A stretch of 64,000 nt of DNA from positions 124,001 through 188,000 of the forward strand of contig JAGWUV010000001.1 of the NCBI GenBank assembly GCA_028875875.1. Direction: 5' to 3'. The stretch comes from Bacteroidota bacterium (GTDB lineage Bacteria; Bacteroidota; Bacteroidia; Chitinophagales; Chitinophagaceae). Below the pieces are notes generated by a model. The model had not been told where the DNA came from, searched no databases, and saw nothing but the letters and a program-made list of their open reading frames with translations. Made by a program: the position numbers and the translations under genes. This document shows positions 1 to 8,612 of this stretch, piece after piece (the stretch's first letter is position 1; each line of letters opens with the position of its first letter).

Positions 1-6
1 CGGAAT

Positions 7-39
7 AGCGAAAGCAGGTATACACTGCTTGTTTTCGCT
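7..39 (+). terminator. Stem-loop before the first SusE-like gene
   Basis: The arms agcgaaa (7-13) and tttcgct (33-39), with an inner agcag/ctgct pairing, form a hairpin followed by a pyrimidine-rich tract. It may end the transcript of a gene lying before the window, or sit in the leader of the next gene. There is no long uninterrupted T run, so the call is tentative. Confidence 0.35.
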
Positions 40-74
40 TTCTCTTCAATTAATCAAGCAATAAAAAAATTATT

Positions 75-914
75 ATGAAAACAATATTATCGAAACTGTT
101 TTTCATAAGCACCGCAATACTCTTGTTTGCTTCCTGTAAAAAAGATGAAGCAAAGCAGTATTTCGAAGGAGGAACTGCACCGGTGCTTTCTGCTTCTGTA
201 AGCGGAACAATCCCTTTATCGTATGCAACTGCTTCCAATGAAGCCATTAAACTATCATGGACCAATCCTAATTACCAATTTGTAAATGGTGTAAGTTCCC
301 AGGATGTTGCATATCTTATTGAAATAGATACAACCGGAGCTAACTTTACTAACCCGAACAAACAAGTTCTTTCTGTAAGTAAAGATTTAAGTTTATCTAT
401 TACTCAAAGCCAGTTTAATGATTACCTGCTCAATCAGCTTCAGTTAAAACCTTCAATGTCTCACAATATCGAGATGAGAGTTACAGCAAGTATGTCATCT
501 GTAAATGCTACCAAACTGGTTTCAAATGTGATGAAGTTTTCAGTTACACCCTATGCCATTCCTCCAAAAGTGGCCCCACCCACTTCTGGTCAGTTATTCC
601 TTGTGGGTAGTGCAACGGCAGGTGGATGGAATAATCCTGTACCTGTTCCCAGTCAGCAGTTTACCAAAGTAAGTGATACCTATTACACAATTACTGTTGC
701 GTTAACCGGTGGTCAGGAATATTTATTTATACCTGTTAATGGAGATTGGAGTCATAAATATGCGTGCAACAAAACAACGCTTCCTCCATCAGGTGATTCG
801 GGTGGCGATTTTGGATATGATTGGAACGATAACTTCCCGGGCCCAACAAACGGTGGAACCTATAAGATTGATGTAGATTTTCAAAGAGGGAAGTTTACTG
901 TAACCAAACAATAA
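75..914 (+). CDS. SusE-like outer membrane glycan-binding lipoprotein
   Basis: A 279-residue lipoprotein. A hydrophobic signal ends in a lipobox-like FASC, giving Cys20 as the acylation site. An N-terminal SusE/fibronectin-like region (about 35-170) with the usual lipid-anchor-proximal sandwich is followed by one C-terminal starch-binding-like module that begins near LFLVGSATAGGW. SusE/F proteins sit on the cell surface and bind glycans for a SusCD transporter. The next gene has the same architecture plus extra modules, so the two probably arose by duplication. The glycan cannot be told from sequence; susC and susD are not in the window. Confidence 0.85.
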   Translation: MKTILSKLFFISTAILLFASCKKDEAKQYFEGGTAPVLSASVSGTIPLSYATASNEAIKLSWTNPNYQFVNGVSSQDVAYLIEIDTTGANFTNPNKQVLSVSKDLSLSITQSQFNDYLLNQLQLKPSMSHNIEMRVTASMSSVNATKLVSNVMKFSVTPYAIPPKVAPPTSGQLFLVGSATAGGWNNPVPVPSQQFTKVSDTYYTITVALTGGQEYLFIPVNGDWSHKYACNKTTLPPSGDSGGDFGYDWNDNFPGPTNGGTYKIDVDFQRGKFTVTKQ

Positions 915-973
915 CGGGATAGTGAAAGAAAAATTCTTTACTTTCTTATTGCTCATCTAACAAAAAAAGTGCT

Positions 974-2374
974 ATGAAATATTTAATAAAACTTGGCTTC
1001 TTCACATTATTGCTGGCGGGGATATTTGCTGCCTGCGAAAAAAAGGTGGATCCCCTGCCAATTTATGCACCAGGAACGGCTGCTATGCTCACGGCATCTA
1101 CCAACACCATTGCTCCGGCCATGGCTGATTCAAATAAAACGGTATTAACCTTGAACTGGACTAACCCGAATTATTCGGTTGATTCCAACACCGTTAAATA
1201 CATTGTAGAAGTAGATTCTTCCGGCAGAAACTTTGCGAAGGAGGTTACAAAAACTGTAATCGGTTCCCGCACTGCTTCTTACACTGCAAAAGAATTGAAC
1301 AATATTTTATTGGCTTTCGGCTTTGCTTATAACACAGCTTATAATATTGATGTGAGAATTACATCTTCTCAAGGCAATAATAACGAGCAGCTAAAATCTA
1401 ATACGGTAACCATCAAGTTCACAACTTATGTGGTTCCTCCAAAAGTAACACCGCCTTCTTCTAAAACATTATTCTTAGTAGGTAGTGCTACAGCAGGGGG
1501 TTGGGGTAATCCTGTACCTGTACCAGCTCAGCAGTTTAAAATGCTTGATTCTGTTACTTATCAGGGTACTTTCTTCCTGAATGGCGGACAGCAATATTTG
1601 TTGTTACCTGTTAATGGCGATTGGACACATAAATATTCAGTGCAGGATAACACAGTGCAAGGGTTAAGTGCTGGCGGTAGCTTCGGTGCAGACCTTCCAC
1701 AGAATTTCCCTGGTCCTGCTGTTACAGGGTTTTATAAAATAACAGTCGATTTTCAGCATGGTACTTTCGTTGTAGCATCTGCAGGTGCCTATGGCTTGCT
1801 GTATGTACCGGGGGATTACCAAGGCTGGAGTCCAGCAACAGCATCAACGTTAGGTGCTCCAAAGAATGATGGCAATTTTGAAGGGTATGTAAACTTCCCT
1901 TCTGGTGGTACCTATCAGTTTAAGTTTACCACAACACCAGACTGGAGTAATGCATTGGGTGATGCCGGAAATGGTACTTTAAGTACCAGCGGCGGTAACT
2001 TATCGGTTCCGGCTGCAGGTTATTATAAGATTAATGCAAATACAGTAAACAATACATGGTCTGCCACTAAAACTGCTTGGAGCCTTATAGGTAGCTTTGC
2101 GGCGAGTGGATGGAATAATGATGTAGACATGACTTATGATGCAGGATCTAACAGCTGGTCTGCTACTATCACTACTGCTACAGGAGACCAGTTTAAATTC
2201 CGAGCAAACCACGATTGGGGTATTAACCTCGGTGAGTCAGGCGGAACTGGTCAGCTCTCTTACGGCGGAGATAACATCGGCGATCCAAGTAAAAACTTTT
2301 CAGTACCTGCAGGTACACATAAGATTACTTTATTCCTCGGTAATTCCGGTTATTACACTTACATGATTCAATAA
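974..2374 (+). CDS. SusE/SusF-like lipoprotein with three binding modules
   Basis: A 466-residue paralogue of the preceding gene, 59 bases downstream in the same orientation. The signal ends in FAAC (Cys21). After a SusE N-terminal domain there are three successive SusE/F carbohydrate-binding-like modules, starting about residues 165 (LFLVGSATAGGW), 275 (LLYVPGDYQGW) and 375 (SLIGSFAASGW); each carries aromatic residues typical of glycan contact. It would lie at the cell surface next to a SusCD pair. A terminator follows directly, so it ends the operon. Confidence 0.85.
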   Translation: MKYLIKLGFFTLLLAGIFAACEKKVDPLPIYAPGTAAMLTASTNTIAPAMADSNKTVLTLNWTNPNYSVDSNTVKYIVEVDSSGRNFAKEVTKTVIGSRTASYTAKELNNILLAFGFAYNTAYNIDVRITSSQGNNNEQLKSNTVTIKFTTYVVPPKVTPPSSKTLFLVGSATAGGWGNPVPVPAQQFKMLDSVTYQGTFFLNGGQQYLLLPVNGDWTHKYSVQDNTVQGLSAGGSFGADLPQNFPGPAVTGFYKITVDFQHGTFVVASAGAYGLLYVPGDYQGWSPATASTLGAPKNDGNFEGYVNFPSGGTYQFKFTTTPDWSNALGDAGNGTLSTSGGNLSVPAAGYYKINANTVNNTWSATKTAWSLIGSFAASGWNNDVDMTYDAGSNSWSATITTATGDQFKFRANHDWGINLGESGGTGQLSYGGDNIGDPSKNFSVPAGTHKITLFLGNSGYYTYMIQ

Positions 2375-2397
2375 TTGGAGTGGAATTTTGGTTAAAC

Positions 2398-2431
2398 AAA
2401 AACGTCTTCTGAATAAGGAGGCGTTTTTTGT
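2398..2431 (+). terminator. Rho-independent terminator after the Sus genes
   Basis: A 12-bp stem with two G-U pairs (2398-2409 with 2417-2428) encloses gaataag-type loop sequence and runs straight into a T-rich tract. It lies just past the stop of the SusF-like gene and upstream of the true start of the YicC gene. Confidence 0.75.
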
Positions 2432-2492
2432 TTCTAGCTCCTTCCCAACAGATTTAAAACATTGCTTACATTGCATCATTAATATGTACACT

Positions 2493-3368
2493 ATGCTCTA
2501 TTCAATGACAGGCTATGGAAGAAGTGAACAAACCGTGGGAGATAAAGTATTCCTTGTGGAAGTAAGATCGCTTAATGGAAAACAATTCGACCTGCGATTG
2601 CAATTGCCTTCCGTTTTAAAACCATATGAATTTGATGTTCGGAATATCTTGAACGAAGGTCTGGAAAGGGGTAGCGTAGAATGTATTATCAATATCAAAC
2701 AAAACGGTGCTTCCAAACCTGTTACTATTAATACAGACCTGTTGAAAGCCTATTACCAGTCTGTTGTACAGGTGGCCAAAGAGATCAATGCAGAAACAGA
2801 CCATTTACTTTCTGCTGTATTACGTTTGCCCGAAGTAGTGGTAAATACAACAGAAGTGCTGAATGAAGAGGAATGGAGCCAGTTTCAAACAGTGTTAAAA
2901 GCCGCCATTCAAAACCTGAATGAACACAGGAAAGAAGAAGGTAAAGTGATGGAAGCCGATCTGTTGCAACGTGTGGCCAATATTGAAGTGCAACAAAAAG
3001 CCATTGCAGAATTAGAGCCTTTACGCAGACAAAAAATAAGAGATGGGTTAAAGAAAGTGCTGGAAGATAATGTAGGTAAAGAAAATTATGATGCCAACCG
3101 ACTGGAACAAGAGCTGATCTATTACATTGAAAAAATTGACATAAGCGAAGAAAAAGTGCGACTGAAAAATCACTGCGATTATTTCAGAACCATCCTCTCC
3201 GAAAAAGAAAAAAGTAAAGGCAAAAAACTTTCTTTTTTATTGCAGGAGTTTGGAAGGGAGATTAACACCACAGGTTCAAAGGCATACGATTCTGAAATAC
3301 AGAAATGTGTGGTACTTATGAAAGACGAGCTGGAAAAAGCAAAAGAGCAGGTATTGAATGTTTTATAA
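2493..3368 (+). CDS. yicC: YicC family endoribonuclease
   Basis: A 291-residue protein with the invariant family N-terminus SMTGYGR and the acidic, helical C-terminal half (DUF1732 region, with LLQEFGREINT near residue 250). The family includes E. coli YicC, reported as an RNase. The open frame extends upstream to 2388, but that would run through the terminator at 2398-2431. The ATG at 2493 gives the usual start (MLYSMTGYGRS) and the usual length of about 290. An ATG at 2484 is a possible alternative. Confidence 0.9.
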   Translation: MLYSMTGYGRSEQTVGDKVFLVEVRSLNGKQFDLRLQLPSVLKPYEFDVRNILNEGLERGSVECIINIKQNGASKPVTINTDLLKAYYQSVVQVAKEINAETDHLLSAVLRLPEVVVNTTEVLNEEEWSQFQTVLKAAIQNLNEHRKEEGKVMEADLLQRVANIEVQQKAIAELEPLRRQKIRDGLKKVLEDNVGKENYDANRLEQELIYYIEKIDISEEKVRLKNHCDYFRTILSEKEKSKGKKLSFLLQEFGREINTTGSKAYDSEIQKCVVLMKDELEKAKEQVLNVL

Positions 3369-3407
3369 TTGAATTTGTAATCATAGAAGCGTTGAATAAC
3401 GGGTAGC

Positions 3408-3866
3408 ATGAAAAAAATAATTTTCTTTCTGGCAATCACAACAATCATTGTATCCTGTAACACACTGAGCGTATATGAAAGAACAAGCTTTTTTCCATCG
3501 CATGAATGGAAAAGTTCCGATTCGCTTTCTTTCAGCTTCAACATTGCCGATACAACTTCTTATTACAATTTGTATGTTGTGTTACGGCATGAAGATGCCT
3601 ATCGATATAAAAATATTTGGTTCAATATAAAAGTGAATGGCCCGGATTCTACCTTCTCTTTTAAAAGAGAATTTCAGCTGGCCGATAATACCAAGTGGTT
3701 AGGTAATGGCATGGATGATATAATTGAACATCGCATGCCGTTTAATGAAGCACCAGCCAAGCTTAAGAAAGGAGCATATACATTTACCCTGCAACAGATC
3801 ATGCGGGAAGATCCATTGCAGCATGTGCTGAATGCCGGTATCCGCATTGAAAAAGTAAAACCATGA
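3408..3866 (+). CDS. gldH: Gliding motility lipoprotein GldH
   Basis: A 152-residue lipoprotein with signal peptide and lipobox IVSC (Cys17). The body matches GldH: short beta-rich protein with the RHEDAYRYKNIW segment and a C-terminal region like LQQIMREDPL. GldH is needed for Bacteroidota gliding and is linked to type IX secretion. Its stop overlaps the start of the histidine kinase by 4 bases (ATGA), so the two are probably translationally coupled. The window also encodes a type IX cargo protein (59228-60517). Confidence 0.88.
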   Translation: MKKIIFFLAITTIIVSCNTLSVYERTSFFPSHEWKSSDSLSFSFNIADTTSYYNLYVVLRHEDAYRYKNIWFNIKVNGPDSTFSFKREFQLADNTKWLGNGMDDIIEHRMPFNEAPAKLKKGAYTFTLQQIMREDPLQHVLNAGIRIEKVKP

Positions 3867-4840
3867 GTTTTTTCAGGAAACATCAACTGGCTGTTGTTAC
3901 CATCGTGTACTGGGTATTGTTGTTGTACATGATCGCAGCACTGCTATGGTGGTTCATTGCCCTGAATAAACAAAACAATGCAATGATGACCATGCAGTTC
4001 ATTGCACTAAGAAAAGATGATCCTGCTTACCTGCAAAAGTTTGAAATGTTAGAGGAAGCACGCCAAAGAAAAACAGCCCAGTACATTGGAGAAGGGGTAA
4101 CCTTCCTGGCTTTAATCCTGATTGGCGCTGTATTTGTGTACAGGGCCGTTAGAAGGCAATTGCGTGTTTCGCAACAGCAACAGAATTTTATGATGGCCAT
4201 AACCCATGAACTGAAAACGCCTATTGCCATTGCTAAACTAAATCTTGAAACTTTACAGAAAAGAAAATTAGACCAGGAAAAACAGGAAAAACTAATCGGT
4301 AATACTTTGCAGGAAGCTAACCGCTTGAGCCTGCTTTGCAATAACATTCTTATCACGGCGCAGCTGGAAGGTGGGTTATATAAACCTGTAAAGCATGACC
4401 TGGATCTTAGCAACGTAGCAACGGCTTGTGTGAACGAATTTAAAAACCGGTTCCCGCAACGCCCCTTTGTTACAAATATTGAACCCGACCTGCATATTTT
4501 AGGAGAAGAAACATTGGTGCAGATTCTTTTTAATAACCTGGTAGAGAATGCTATTAAATATTCACCGAAAGAGGCTGCCGTAGAGCTTTTTATAAAAAAG
4601 CACCACAATAAAATTGAATGCAGCATTGCAGATGAAGGCATTGGCATTACCGATGAAGAAAAGAAAAAAGTATTTCTAAAGTTTTACCGTACCGGTGATG
4701 AGTTAACGAGGAAAGCGAAAGGTACCGGCCTTGGCTTATATTTATGCAAAAAGATTGCAGATGACCTGAATGCTTCTATCTGGATAACGGATAACCAACC
4801 GAAAGGCACTATTTTTAACATCAGATTTCACTTGGCATGA
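3863..4840 (+). CDS. Two-component sensor histidine kinase
   Basis: A 325-residue kinase. Two membrane helices (about 10-34 and 75-94) bracket a short extracytoplasmic loop of some 40 residues. HisKA follows with phospho-acceptor His115 in THELKTP, then HATPase_c with N box (NLVENAIKYSP), G1 (DEGIGI) and G2 (GTGLGLYL). The short sensor loop suggests it may sense membrane state or a partner protein rather than a bound ligand. It overlaps gldH upstream and the regulator gene downstream by 4 bases each, so the three form one unit. Confidence 0.93.
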   Translation: MSFFRKHQLAVVTIVYWVLLLYMIAALLWWFIALNKQNNAMMTMQFIALRKDDPAYLQKFEMLEEARQRKTAQYIGEGVTFLALILIGAVFVYRAVRRQLRVSQQQQNFMMAITHELKTPIAIAKLNLETLQKRKLDQEKQEKLIGNTLQEANRLSLLCNNILITAQLEGGLYKPVKHDLDLSNVATACVNEFKNRFPQRPFVTNIEPDLHILGEETLVQILFNNLVENAIKYSPKEAAVELFIKKHHNKIECSIADEGIGITDEEKKKVFLKFYRTGDELTRKAKGTGLGLYLCKKIADDLNASIWITDNQPKGTIFNIRFHLA

Positions 4841-5544
4841 GTACAGATCAAAAGGGAACCATATTGTTGGTGGAAGATGAAGAAAATCTCCACGAAACAC
4901 TCAAGCTCAACCTTGAACTGGAAGGCTATGAGGTAAGTTCTGCCTTTGATGGAAATGTGGCTTTAAAAGCGATTGCCAATGAATACTTCGATTTGATCAT
5001 TTTAGATATCATGTTGCCTGAAGTAGATGGGATTAGCGTTGCAGAAAGTGTTCGTGTAAGTAATAATAATGTTCCTATTTTAATGTTAAGTGCAAAAGGC
5101 AGCAGCGCTGACAGGATTTTGGGATTGAAAAAAGGGGCGGATGATTATTTATCCAAACCCTTCAACCTGGAAGAGTTGTTATTGCGTGTAGAAAAGCTGA
5201 TTGAAAAGAATAAAAAACTGCTCGATAAAGAAACCATCGGCAATACCTATAGTTTTGGTGATAATTTTATCGACTTCAACGCACAGGAAGCGGTTAACTG
5301 GAAGAAAGAGAAAATAGAACTGAGTAAAAAAGAAGCGATGCTTTTGAAACTGCTTGTTGAGAACGATGGGCAAGTAGTTACACGTGAAAAAATATTGCAA
5401 ATGGTGTGGGGTTACAATGTGTATCCAACAACAAGAACGATTGATAATTTTATTCTCAACTTCAGGAAGTATTTTGAAAAAAATAGTCGTACCCCGGCAC
5501 ATTTTCATTCTGTAAGAGGTGCAGGTTATAAATTTACACATTAA
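4837..5544 (+). CDS. OmpR-family response regulator
   Basis: A 235-residue regulator. The N-terminal receiver has the acidic pair EDE, phospho-acceptor Asp57 (LIILDIMLP) and the conserved Lys in LSKPF; the C-terminal half is a winged-helix OmpR/PhoB domain ending RGAGYKF. It is presumably phosphorylated by the kinase encoded just upstream. Its stop shares 4 bases with the stop of the convergent BatD-like gene. Confidence 0.93.
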   Translation: MSTDQKGTILLVEDEENLHETLKLNLELEGYEVSSAFDGNVALKAIANEYFDLIILDIMLPEVDGISVAESVRVSNNNVPILMLSAKGSSADRILGLKKGADDYLSKPFNLEELLLRVEKLIEKNKKLLDKETIGNTYSFGDNFIDFNAQEAVNWKKEKIELSKKEAMLLKLLVENDGQVVTREKILQMVWGYNVYPTTRTIDNFILNFRKYFEKNSRTPAHFHSVRGAGYKFTH

Positions 5545-7289
5545 GCCTGCATCAGTAGTTCTTCAATAGCGTCAATCATTTCTTTCCTGTTAGCTGCTGA
5601 AGAAGGTGCATATAAAGCTTCATCACAAGCTTCGAGTAATACTATGCAGCGTTGCTGAACATCTTCGCCAATATTTCCTCTTTCGATCTGCCTAAGTAAT
5701 TCTTTACAGGTATGGTAAAACTCCCTGCTATTTTCCGTTGCTTTCAGTTGCTGAAATAATACCGCTGTGTTGTTAATAAAAGTTGCATGCTGCTGCTTCA
5801 CTTCGATAGAAGTATCAATATCTACTTTTACAGGCTCAACGGGTGTACTGTTCTTTTGAGCAGCCAGTTGTTTTTCTTTTTTGCTGGCATTCATCCACCA
5901 TAAAGAAATTGTTGCTATTGCAGCGATAAGGCCAATTAGCCAAACATATTTTTTATTGCTTACGGCTTCGGATAGTTTGGAAGTATCAAAATGTGTTTTA
6001 AATGCAGGTGCCGCATCAATAGCAATGCTATCGCTATGTATGGTTTTGTATTGATGTGTAATTATATCAAAATAAGTGAAGCTGATGGGAGGGATAGAAA
6101 ACTTACCAGCCTGCTGCAGCACGAAAGGGATTTCAAAAGTAGTATTGCCGCTGGAAGGAAATACCAATTTATTGATATCGCTTCTTTCTGAGGTTTCAAA
6201 ATGGTCTATATGTGATGGCCATTGAATAGGCGGACAACTGATGTCTTGAAAATTACCCTGCCCTTCAATCGTAATGTACAGCGTATTATTCTCTCCAGCA
6301 GTATCTTTTGTTTTGGATACATGCGTTGCTATTGTAAAATTGCCGATCGCTGTTATTTCCTGCAAAGAATCGTTTTTGTAGACAGGCAAAGGTTTCACAT
6401 GAATAACAGCGGGTTTATTACTGAGCGTGATCGTATGTGTTTCAGGAATATTTTTAACGTTGTTCTGGTTCCTGTAAAATGTTATTTCATTTTCAACTGT
6501 TGCCGAGTCTAAAACAATATCCCCTGTTCTTAGCGGTATGAGCTGCACTTTTCGAATCACATAGGTTCTGTAATCCTTACCGTTCTTTTTTTCCAGTTCA
6601 GGAAAAATATTATCTGTGGTCATCTCGTAAACGGTACACCCGTTAAAGGCAGGCTGCTGTATAGGTTTTGAATTGGAGTGTAACCTCGTGTACAACTTAT
6701 ATGTAATCAATACCGGTTCTCCTACAAAACAATGATAGCTACTGGCATTAACATCAACGAAAATATTGTTCTTTATTTTTTCTAAAGCATTTTCTCCGGG
6801 TAGTAAAATGCTGTTGGCATCAGCCTGGTCTTCTTCAAAAAAATCCTGTTGTAAAATACCTCCCGGCAGTTGTAGGTTGGAAGAAGTTTTTCCCTGCACA
6901 TGCTCTACATTTCTTACCAGAATATTTACGGTGCTGCAACCGAGTTGTTTTGCGTTCACCATAATTCCTGCAACAGGAAGGCTTAGATTGCCTGTTGTTA
7001 AAGGTTTCAGCGTATACACAAAGCTTGTTGTGGAAGAGGCTTTTCCGTTGGTGATAACAGACTGTGAAGAGAAGGCTGGTCCTGATATTACTTTCCATTG
7101 CTTAAATACAGGCTCTATAAAATCGTTACTGTTGGCAATGGCATTCACTTCATAAGCTACCTCTATTACATCTTCTTTTCCTATTTCTTTAACAGCAGGT
7201 TTTATTTCAAACCTTACTTGTGCACTTAGCGTAAAGCTTATACAGCAGAGTATCCATGCAAAAAAAATATGTTGGTAAACTTTTTTCAT
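5541..7289 (-). CDS. batD: BatD-like (oxygen tolerance) membrane protein
   Basis: A 582-residue protein. The signal peptide ends near LSAQ, followed by repeated beta-sandwich domains typical of BatD, one membrane helix near 447-466, and a cytoplasmic helical tail. BatD proteins usually accompany MoxR, BatA and BatB in aerotolerance clusters, but none of these is adjacent here, so this is a detached copy. The function is not firmly known. The stop overlaps the convergent response-regulator gene. Confidence 0.75.
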   Translation of the reverse strand: MKKVYQHIFFAWILCCISFTLSAQVRFEIKPAVKEIGKEDVIEVAYEVNAIANSNDFIEPVFKQWKVISGPAFSSQSVITNGKASSTTSFVYTLKPLTTGNLSLPVAGIMVNAKQLGCSTVNILVRNVEHVQGKTSSNLQLPGGILQQDFFEEDQADANSILLPGENALEKIKNNIFVDVNASSYHCFVGEPVLITYKLYTRLHSNSKPIQQPAFNGCTVYEMTTDNIFPELEKKNGKDYRTYVIRKVQLIPLRTGDIVLDSATVENEITFYRNQNNVKNIPETHTITLSNKPAVIHVKPLPVYKNDSLQEITAIGNFTIATHVSKTKDTAGENNTLYITIEGQGNFQDISCPPIQWPSHIDHFETSERSDINKLVFPSSGNTTFEIPFVLQQAGKFSIPPISFTYFDIITHQYKTIHSDSIAIDAAPAFKTHFDTSKLSEAVSNKKYVWLIGLIAAIATISLWWMNASKKEKQLAAQKNSTPVEPVKVDIDTSIEVKQQHATFINNTAVLFQQLKATENSREFYHTCKELLRQIERGNIGEDVQQRCIVLLEACDEALYAPSSAANRKEMIDAIEELLMQA

Positions 7290-7374
7290 CTGTTCATAAC
7301 AAATGTAATTAGCGCCGGCACTGAATTTATGCGGTAACGGTTAAGGATGGGTTAAAACATTCTTTCATTTGCTG

Positions 7375-7382
7375 TATGTTTG
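7375..7382 (+). promoter_or_regulatory. Candidate -7 box for the arginase-fold gene
   Basis: TATGTTTG matches the Bacteroidota -7 element TAnnTTTG and would start transcription about 10 bases before the ATG at 7398. No clear TTTG -33 box stands at the right distance, so support is partial. Confidence 0.4.
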
Positions 7383-7397
7383 TTGCAAATAGCCGTT

Positions 7398-8531
7398 ATG
7401 AGCCTGCAAACGATTATAGATTTTTTAGAGCCTGTTAACCTTGCCGAGATATCAGATGATGAAGGTTTCAGGGATACACAATTAGGCCGCCATGTAGCTG
7501 TGTATGAAGAGGAGTTTCCTGATATTGCACATGCCGATTTGGTATTGGTAGGATGTACCGAAATGCGTGGTGCCGGAATAGGTATTACAACCACAGATGC
7601 GGCCAATGCGGTTCGCAAAGAATTTTATCGGTTATTTCATTGGCACAATGATGTATTACTGGCCGATGTGGGAAATGTAAAAAGGGGCGCCACCTTACAG
7701 GATTCCTATGCAGCCCTGAGAGCCGTAATCTCTGAGTTATTGGATCAGAAAAAAAGAGTAGTGATCATCGGTGGATCACATGATGTAACACTGGCACAAT
7801 ATGGTGCTTATGCTTTTAGGGAAAAGATCGTGGAAGCAGTATGTGTAGATGCTAAGATTGATCTGAATATGGACAGTCATGCACCGGCTGATCATTTTTT
7901 AATGGAGATGCTAACGGGTGAACCTAACTATATTAGGCATTACAATCATATTGGCTTCCAGAGTTATTTTGTGCATCCGCACATGCTGGAAACAATTGAT
8001 AAACTTCGTTTCGATTGTTATCGTGTAGGAAGAGTAAAAGAGAACCTGGAAGAAATGGAGCCTGCTATTCGCAACGCTACTCTTTTTTCATTCGATATCA
8101 GTGCTATTCAACATGCACATGCTCCTGCCAACAGGGCTACGCCTAATGGCTTTAACGGTGAAGAAGCTTGTACACTGATGCAGTATGCAGGAATGAGTGC
8201 CCATGCTTCTACGATTGGTTTATATGGATATGCAACAGAGTATGATGTGCATGGTTTAACAGCCAAACAGCTCTCGCATATGTTGTGGTACCTGATGGAT
8301 GGTGTATACAAGGGAAAGAGAGAAGCAGCTTTTGAAAATAAGGATGCGTTTAACGAGTTTACCATGGCTTTTGCAGAAGTGGAAACGGTATTCCTGCAAA
8401 GTAAGCATACCGGCCGTTGGTGGATGCAATTGCCCGACAGCAGTTTTATTGCCTGCAGTAAAACGGATTATATGGCAGCCGCCAGCAATGATATTCCTGA
8501 AAGATGGATGCGTGCAGTAGAAAGAAGTTAG
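7398..8531 (+). CDS. Arginase/formimidoylglutamase-fold protein with altered metal site
   Basis: A 377-residue ureohydrolase-fold protein, of the type often annotated as formimidoylglutamase in Bacteroidota. The family's metal motifs can be placed: GGSHD (His128), VDAKID (Asp151, Lys153, Asp155) and SFDIS (Asp233, Ser235). In canonical arginases the second and third motifs read DAHxD and SxDxD, so two of six Mn ligands (His to Lys, Asp to Ser) are replaced. It may still hydrolyse a related substrate or may have changed role. The ATG at 7398 is preferred to an in-frame TTG at 7380. No other hut genes are adjacent. Confidence 0.75.
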   Translation: MSLQTIIDFLEPVNLAEISDDEGFRDTQLGRHVAVYEEEFPDIAHADLVLVGCTEMRGAGIGITTTDAANAVRKEFYRLFHWHNDVLLADVGNVKRGATLQDSYAALRAVISELLDQKKRVVIIGGSHDVTLAQYGAYAFREKIVEAVCVDAKIDLNMDSHAPADHFLMEMLTGEPNYIRHYNHIGFQSYFVHPHMLETIDKLRFDCYRVGRVKENLEEMEPAIRNATLFSFDISAIQHAHAPANRATPNGFNGEEACTLMQYAGMSAHASTIGLYGYATEYDVHGLTAKQLSHMLWYLMDGVYKGKREAAFENKDAFNEFTMAFAEVETVFLQSKHTGRWWMQLPDSSFIACSKTDYMAAASNDIPERWMRAVERS

Positions 8532-8559
8532 TAGGTTTCGTTATGAAATACTTGAAAAT

Positions 8560-8594
8560 AATAAAAGCCGTACTTATTGGTACGGGCTTTTATT
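8560..8594. terminator. Bidirectional terminator between convergent genes
   Basis: The arms at 8560-8573 and 8580-8594 pair with one bulged base, with A-rich and T-rich flanks. It sits between the arginase-fold gene (+) and the M13 peptidase (-) and could serve both. Confidence 0.75.
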
Positions 8595-8612
8595 ATTGCT
8601 GTAAATTATTAT

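Noticed and set aside
2388-2492. N-terminal extension of YicC
   Set aside because: It passes through a terminator and adds residues absent from the family.
4027-4647. Long minus-strand open frame of 206 codons
   Set aside because: It lies wholly within the histidine kinase gene, lacks any domain, and the kinase has every motif.
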